Shown here in pieces: positions 59,130 through 64,000 of a stretch of DNA of 64,000 bases (its first letter is position 1; the number at the start of each line of letters is the position of its first letter). Source of the stretch: Pectobacterium betavasculorum (GTDB lineage Bacteria; Pseudomonadota; Gammaproteobacteria; Enterobacterales; Enterobacteriaceae); the NCBI RefSeq assembly GCF_000749845.1, contig NZ_JQHM01000001.1:1612001-1676000 (forward strand). Reading direction: 5' to 3'. Made by a program: the position numbers and the translations under genes. Under the pieces are notes generated by a model. The model did not search any database, was not told the DNA's origin, and was given only the letters and a program-made list of their open reading frames with translations.

Positions 59130-59580
59130 AGCACCTGGCCCATAACCCCTTGATTACAAATCACTTTATAGCATATAACTTAACTCAATGGACAGCATTA
59201 TGGACTAACCCTAAATTGATGGCAACCTCTTTATGCAAATTTTTTCTATGTCAGTCGGCAAAAAACATTTATTGCTCAATATGTAAGCTATTAAATGATC
59301 TGTGTCCTGAACGCCTATTTGCATTTATTTATCTTGTGTCCATCATCGAATATATTCATAGACAACCTTCCCAGGTTATCAGCCCATCAGCTACATTCTC
59401 TATGGAAGAATGCAGCTTCACAACATCAGAAGATACCGTTCGGAAACAATAATCTTTCAATTACATCATTCATTAATGATTAACAATCAATGGTGCCGTC
59501 TGTCATTTTCTGAACAGAGAAGCGTAGCCATCAGTGATGGCAGTTTGGAGTTTATCCTACGAAGGATTAATATTAGTCAG
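59130..59580. other. Gene-free edge of the tRNA-Gly island
   Basis: About 450 AT-rich bases with only short, unrecognised frames on both strands (for example 59150-59452 on the + strand, with no ribosome site and no likeness). Base composition is clearly lower in G+C than in the biosynthetic genes to the right. Confidence 0.4.
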
Positions 59581-59838
59581 TTATGCAACATGGGCTTTTT
59601 TATCAGCTTTTCGATAGTTATAAGGTCTTTCTTTCACCACTATAGGGAAAGCTCTTTCCCTTTTTATTAGCAACTTCACCATCTGCCCTATACTCTCCAG
59701 ATCACGCGTTAGCTCAGGGATCCGCCTCGGCAATGCCCCTTGAAGCGCCATCAATATTCTCATGATCAGCCCGCTGTATCCTAAGAATTCCAGTTGATTT
59801 AGCCAGTAATCTTTCAGTTGGCTTGTCATTTTAACCAT
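59581..59838 (-). pseudogene. IS4-family-like transposase C-terminal remnant
   Basis: An open stretch of 85 codons reads MVKMTSQLKDYWLNQLEFLG at the start and RERAFPIVVKERPYNYRKAD near the end. The tail resembles the basic C-terminus of IS4-family transposases (R-x-F/Y-P-R-V-V-K-x-R-P...Y). Only the last fifth of such a transposase is left, with no DDE residues and no visible terminal repeats. The likeness is from memory. Confidence 0.5.
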
Positions 59839-60348
59839 CTGATATTTAAAAAATCACACATCAGAAGCACACCAATAACGCCTGTTCCGCAAGTCCCGGC
59901 TTTTTGCTTCTCAGTGTCAGTTAGCTCAGAGCATTGCCTGTTTGATTTCACAGTAACCCAACTCTATTTCTCACCGTGGATTGTAAAGCTCGACCATTTC
60001 ACTTCCCAGATAACGCATGCCATAGATCAATTCCGGGCAGAATAATATCCAGTCGATTGACAATCTGATGAAGCGGTTCTTCACGCTCAAGCGCCAATGC
60101 GCTGGAAAACCGGTCGATAAAGCGTGGAAGAGGTTATATAGGTATCTTGATTTTGTGAACCACTGCATCTTCTCTTCACGATTGGGAGACGGCAAGCAGT
60201 ATGTTCGGGGAACCTGAATTTCGCGCGTTAAGCGGACTGGTATCACAGTAATACATCTCGATATAAAAACGGTATGGGAACCAAATCAAAAGCAGTCAGC
60301 TATTCGGCTGACGGCGCGCATACCACCAGACCGAATAACTGTTAACTC
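59839..60348. other. Degenerate stretch with a possible regulator fragment
   Basis: About 510 bases without an intact gene. One - strand frame around 60005-60110 reads FIDRFSSALALEREEPLHQI then VNRLDIILPGIDLWHALSGK and a stop, which looks like a real protein end rather than noise; its family is not recognised with confidence (the pattern recalls C-termini of helical regulators). Upstream it breaks into other frames. Confidence 0.35.
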
Positions 60349-61416
60349 TTATTTATAAGCAATAATGATGCCATGCGGCGTCCAGCCGGGCACCTGAATA
60401 CGCTGCGGATTCTTAAAGCCAACCGCTGCCAGGCAGCGCTCATACTGCTCCCACGCGTAGATCATACCGCCTTCGGCCGGCAGACAAGCGAAGTAAACGC
60501 TGTCCAGCGCCGCGACTATCGGCCCATCACCTTCATCGTTGGACATGGAGTTGAAGATCACCACCCGTCCGCCCTCCGGTAGCGCCTCATAGGCTTTACC
60601 TAACATGTGGGTGTTCTCTTCCAACGTCCAAATCACCAGTTGATGGGCGAACAGGATGCAGTCATAGCCGCTTGGGAACGGCTCATGCAGAATGTCCAGC
60701 GCCTTGGCATTCACCCGATCGCCAAGCCCGGACTCGTCTATTTTAGACTGGGTAACCGGAATGGAGTGAGATATATCCAGCACCGTCACCTCCAGTAGCG
60801 GATTAGCCTGGGCCAATGCCAGCGCGTTAACGGCATCACCGCCGCCAGCATCCAGCAAACGACGAGCCGTAGAGAGATCCAGGTGCTTAACCAGATCCTG
60901 GTTGGCCAGTTCCGACCAGGAGCGCATATAGCGATAAAAGACGCTTTCCAGCTTCGGATTTTGATGCAGGCGATGGTAAATATCACGCCCCTCCCCAGGG
61001 AAACGACGCAGCCCAACGTTGGTATTTTTCTGCAACGACTCGGTAAAATCGATCTGACCTTCGTACACAATATAGTGTTCGAAAGCCACCGTGTCTTTGA
61101 AACGCCGCCAGTCATCGGTGTCCATGAGTTCACGTACCACGTCGGCGACACGGTAAATACCGTTTTCTTTCACCAGCAGCCCCAATGAGGTCATGCCCAG
61201 CAACAGGATATCCGCTGCACGCTCCTCAAGCCCCAGCGCCTCGCTGATCCTCTCTTTTGTCGGTTCCGATAAGTCGCGGACGGTCTCAAGCACATTCAAT
61301 TCACAAGCTGCCTGCAAGTACTGAAACGCAGCATGTCCAAAAAGCAGGTTTGCCAATCCCGGCATATCCAACTGAGCCGGCTTGGAATAATTGGCGGAAC
61401 GATGAGTAGCAGTCAT
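60349..61416 (-). CDS. SAM-dependent O-methyltransferase
   Basis: A 355-residue small-molecule methyltransferase of the plant/bacterial O-methyltransferase kind: an N-terminal winged-helix dimerisation domain (about residues 15-100, LANLLFGHAAFQYLQAACEL) and a Rossmann domain with motif I LLDAGGGDAVNALALA near 187. It ends GWTPHGIIIAYK. The start at 61416 has AAGGAAAG in front; the open frame continues 31 codons upstream. It lies on the same strand as the MFS and NRPS genes with a 225-nt gap and probably modifies their peptide product or a precursor. Confidence 0.9.
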   Translation of the reverse strand: MTATHRSANYSKPAQLDMPGLANLLFGHAAFQYLQAACELNVLETVRDLSEPTKERISEALGLEERAADILLLGMTSLGLLVKENGIYRVADVVRELMDTDDWRRFKDTVAFEHYIVYEGQIDFTESLQKNTNVGLRRFPGEGRDIYHRLHQNPKLESVFYRYMRSWSELANQDLVKHLDLSTARRLLDAGGGDAVNALALAQANPLLEVTVLDISHSIPVTQSKIDESGLGDRVNAKALDILHEPFPSGYDCILFAHQLVIWTLEENTHMLGKAYEALPEGGRVVIFNSMSNDEGDGPIVAALDSVYFACLPAEGGMIYAWEQYERCLAAVGFKNPQRIQVPGWTPHGIIIAYK

Positions 61417-61641
61417 ATGTCTTTCCTTTTCATTAATGATTACTTCATTCGATAGTGTGTTCTTCCCTATCCGGCTTGCCTTACGGCAGCGCCTGACAAG
61501 GGAAAACACAACAGAAACACGTTGTGATCCTGAACATTTTCCCGGCCATCAATGAGTCATCCGGCTGTTCACAACAAACCTTGCCTACATGCGATATTGC
61601 AGCACACATTGAACGACATCCTCCTTAGTGTGAAAAAACCA

Positions 61642-62976
61642 TCAGCGCCCATCAGGAATCTGCTCATCCAGACGGCGCATCTTGCGGTATGCCAACCCCA
61701 TCAGAGAGAGCGTCACCCCCAACGCCCCGCAGCACAGCAGCACCAGCCGAATGGCTCCGCCATCGCCGGCCCCCCCCAACCAGTTGCTGACGCTTTCGGT
61801 CCAGCGTGTACCGGAGGCAAAGGCCGGTGCCAGCCAGCGGTCCACTATTTTGCCAACCAGCAGGATGGCGACCGGCATCGAAAGCATGGAAAGCGAGCCC
61901 ATCAGCGCAAAGACGCTGCCCTGACAGTTAAGCGGCACCTTGCGCATCCACAGCGCCATACCACAACTGGTCGACAGGCTGCCGACAAACAGAGCGGCAA
62001 AGACGCATGCCGCGTAGTAAAAAACAGAATTGACCAAACTGACGATCGCGATACACAACGAGAGCAGCGTGTTGCAGGACAGCAATAGCAGCGCCAGACG
62101 CGACGACAGCCACGGCACAAAGAGCGACATGGCCCCCAGCGCCGCGCCCAGACCGCCCCAGCCCATAATAATTCCCAGCTCGCGTACGCTGTAGTGGGTA
62201 AGTATCAGCGGGGTTACCAGCGTAGAGACTAGTGCCTCAAGGCCGCTCTGAATCAGCACATAGATAAGCAGCATCGCCATCAGCCGATGTTCCTTGAAGT
62301 AGGCCAGCGCCCGCAGGAAATCCCGCAGCAAACCGCTGGAGTGAACAGCGACGTTGGGTGATTTCAGAATTGACGGCCGAACCCCGTAAAGTCCAACCGC
62401 AGCCAGCGACAGGCTGCACAGCATCGTGATCAAATTGAAAATGAAGATGCCGTTCAGACCGTAGCGGTACATAACCATCCCGGCGATCATCGGCACAAAA
62501 ATGCCGATCCCCCCGGTAACGACGCCCATCAGACCGCAGGCAAGAGGCATCTGTTCGCTCTCCAGCAGTGCGCTCATGGTAGTACGGTATGCAGGCGTTC
62601 TGAGCGCCTGCGCCAGCGCGATCGTCACGGTAAACACATACAGCAGCCAAAGCGCGACGCCGCTTTTTACCATCACGATGAGTAATACCGCCATCAGGCA
62701 AAACACGCCAGCATCAGACAGCAGTATCGCCTTACGACGATCGACGCGGTCCGCCAGCGCCCCGGCAAACGGCAGCACCATCAGCGTGGAAAAAGCGCCG
62801 ATTGTCATCACCAAAGAGAAGTCGAACAGTGAACCGCTTTGTTGATACACCCAGGCTCCGATTGAGAAACCGGCGATATTCGCACCAGCAATAAAGATAT
62901 TTTCCGCCAGCAATAGCAGAAAAAAGGGCCGTCCCAGGCGGAGTACGGGGTTTAGCAACATAGCTACCGACGTCAT
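61642..62976 (-). CDS. MFS exporter linked to the NRPS gene
   Basis: A 444-residue membrane protein with about 12 hydrophobic segments and the MFS loop motif GALADRVDRRKAILLSD near residue 75. Its type (MFS_3, EntS-like) is common beside siderophore and peptide synthetases, where it exports the product. The ATG follows the NRPS stop codon directly (TAGATG), so the two are translationally coupled. The C-terminal tail is basic. Confidence 0.92.
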   Translation of the reverse strand: MTSVAMLLNPVLRLGRPFFLLLLAENIFIAGANIAGFSIGAWVYQQSGSLFDFSLVMTIGAFSTLMVLPFAGALADRVDRRKAILLSDAGVFCLMAVLLIVMVKSGVALWLLYVFTVTIALAQALRTPAYRTTMSALLESEQMPLACGLMGVVTGGIGIFVPMIAGMVMYRYGLNGIFIFNLITMLCSLSLAAVGLYGVRPSILKSPNVAVHSSGLLRDFLRALAYFKEHRLMAMLLIYVLIQSGLEALVSTLVTPLILTHYSVRELGIIMGWGGLGAALGAMSLFVPWLSSRLALLLLSCNTLLSLCIAIVSLVNSVFYYAACVFAALFVGSLSTSCGMALWMRKVPLNCQGSVFALMGSLSMLSMPVAILLVGKIVDRWLAPAFASGTRWTESVSNWLGGAGDGGAIRLVLLCCGALGVTLSLMGLAYRKMRRLDEQIPDGR

Positions 62977-64000
62977 CTAGCGCTTACCTTGTTCGATTGC
63001 CCGCAGCGCGTGCGTCAACGCCTCGCCTAGCGTATTGACGTACGGTCGGCTCACCATCGACATATGCGTTCCTTTTACCGGAATCACCCGAATAGCCGAC
63101 GGCGTGTTGACGCTATCCCATCCCAGCAGCGGCGCCCTATCATCGCTAACGCGGAACAGATGCAGCGGAACGGCGAGCGGCTGCGGTCGCCAGTCGGCCA
63201 GCGCACGGATATAGCCTTCGTACTGATCGAGATAGCGTAGCGCCTGTTCAGCGCTCATACGCGCCGGCAGCACCGACTCCGCTTGAAAGGCCTTGACCAA
63301 CTCGCCAAAGGCAGCGGTCTCCGTAAGCGCCGCTATACGCTGCGCTGCGGCGGGTTCAAGCAGCGGGTTCAGCGCCCACCATAGCCGAGTCACATCCTGG
63401 AGGTCATCCGGCAGCGTAATCGCCTGCGTTACCGGATTCGCCGAATCCAGCAGGCCGAGAAATGCCACTTCCGCGCCTTGTTCCAGCAGTTGGCAGGCAA
63501 TCTCATAGGCCAGAACGCCGCCGAACGACCACCCCGCCAGCCGATACGGCCCGTGCAGTTGTACGCTTCGCATCACTCGAATCAGGTTCGCGGCATGACC
63601 GCGCAGAGAATCAATGGGCGCTGCCCGATCGTGTTGTCCCGCCAGCCCGTATACGCTGATATCGCTGTCGATATGCGTAAGGATCTCAGGAACGTAAAGC
63701 AGTTCCCCCCACACCTCATGAACAAAGAACAGTGGCACGGCGTCATTTTTCACCCGAAACGGAATGGCGCCGTTAGCCCATGCGGGCGCGCCATCATGAG
63801 AGATGCTCTCAGCCAACTGCCTAACGGTAGCCTGTGTAAACAGCGTGGAAACAGTCATGTTGAGGCCGAGTTCCTGTAGCAGGCTAGCCACCTCGACCAG
63901 ACGCAGCGAGTGACCGCCAAGCTCAAAGAAGTTGTCATCGCGGCTGATATTTTCCTGCGGCCGGTTCAAAACTTTGGCCCATACCCCCGCCAGCATTTTT
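62977..64000 (-). CDS. Nonribosomal peptide synthetase, C-terminal part (carrier and thioesterase)
   Basis: The 3' end of a gene that is open to the right edge of the window. At its left-most coding part it has a peptidyl carrier domain (DNFFELGGHSLRLVEVASLL; Ser is the phosphopantetheine site) and then a type I thioesterase (VPLFFVHEVWGELLYVPEIL, nucleophile in LAGWSFGGVLAYEIA, His in GTHMSM), which would release the finished peptide or ester. Adenylation and condensation domains must lie to the right. G+C is higher than in the flanking DNA, in line with acquisition. Confidence 0.94.
   Translation of the reverse strand, partial: KMLAGVWAKVLNRPQENISRDDNFFELGGHSLRLVEVASLLQELGLNMTVSTLFTQATVRQLAESISHDGAPAWANGAIPFRVKNDAVPLFFVHEVWGELLYVPEILTHIDSDISVYGLAGQHDRAAPIDSLRGHAANLIRVMRSVQLHGPYRLAGWSFGGVLAYEIACQLLEQGAEVAFLGLLDSANPVTQAITLPDDLQDVTRLWWALNPLLEPAAAQRIAALTETAAFGELVKAFQAESVLPARMSAEQALRYLDQYEGYIRALADWRPQPLAVPLHLFRVSDDRAPLLGWDSVNTPSAIRVIPVKGTHMSMVSRPYVNTLGEALTHALRAIEQGKR

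Overview
The window reads as the chromosome of an enterobacterium, most probably a Pectobacterium-like soft-rot bacterium. The reasons are E. coli-type flagellar and chemotaxis proteins with an FlhDC master regulator, small enterobacterial genes (dsrB, ymjA-like, yaiL-like), a globin-coupled diguanylate cyclase of the kind studied in Pectobacterium, and the leuZ-cysT tRNA pair in its usual enterobacterial neighbourhood near flhDC. The genus is an inference; no marker gene in the window fixes the species.

Layout. 1-10943: fliFGHIJK and fliLMNOPQR on the + strand, ending at a strong hairpin terminator. 11023-12905: three small non-flagellar genes on the - strand (YmjA-like, a cold-shock-domain protein, a YaiL-like protein). 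13090-23394: flgL back to flgB on the - strand, in two blocks (flgKL with its own sigma-28-like promoter, and flgBCDEFGHIJ). 23559-25136: flgA, then flgMN on the + strand, ending at a terminator. 25164-39978: flhE-flhA-flhB, cheZ-cheY-cheB-cheR, a Tsr-like receptor, cheW-cheA-motB-motA and flhC-flhD, all on the - strand. Nearly every part of the motor, rod, hook, export gate and chemotaxis core is therefore contiguous. fliE, fliA, fliC, fliD, fliS and fliT are not seen and may lie to the left.

40000-48812 is a looser region: the flhDC control region with a clear CRP site, a decayed EamA-type transporter carrying a palindromic repeat element, a second chemoreceptor, dsrB, a globin-coupled diguanylate cyclase, a KTSC protein, a PAAR-like remnant, an unusual flagellin with a replaced central domain, and a LuxR-type HTH protein directly after it.

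48980-58977 holds mobile or accessory DNA next to tRNA-Leu(UAA): a complete Type I restriction-modification operon (hsdM, hsdS, a tyrosine recombinase, a second hsdS split into two head-to-head halves, hsdR) and a P4-type integrase. Four copies of a 14-bp near-palindrome sit exactly at the ends of the hsdS C-terminal halves in alternating orientation. This is the architecture of an invertible, specificity-switching R-M locus and is the most striking system in the window.

59060 to the right edge looks like a second island. The last 19 nt of a tRNA-Gly gene stand alone beside tRNA-Cys, followed by insertion-sequence debris and then the 3' end of a nonribosomal peptide synthetase gene (carrier and thioesterase domains), an MFS exporter and an O-methyltransferase, all on the - strand. 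The intact tRNA-Gly gene is expected beyond the right edge.
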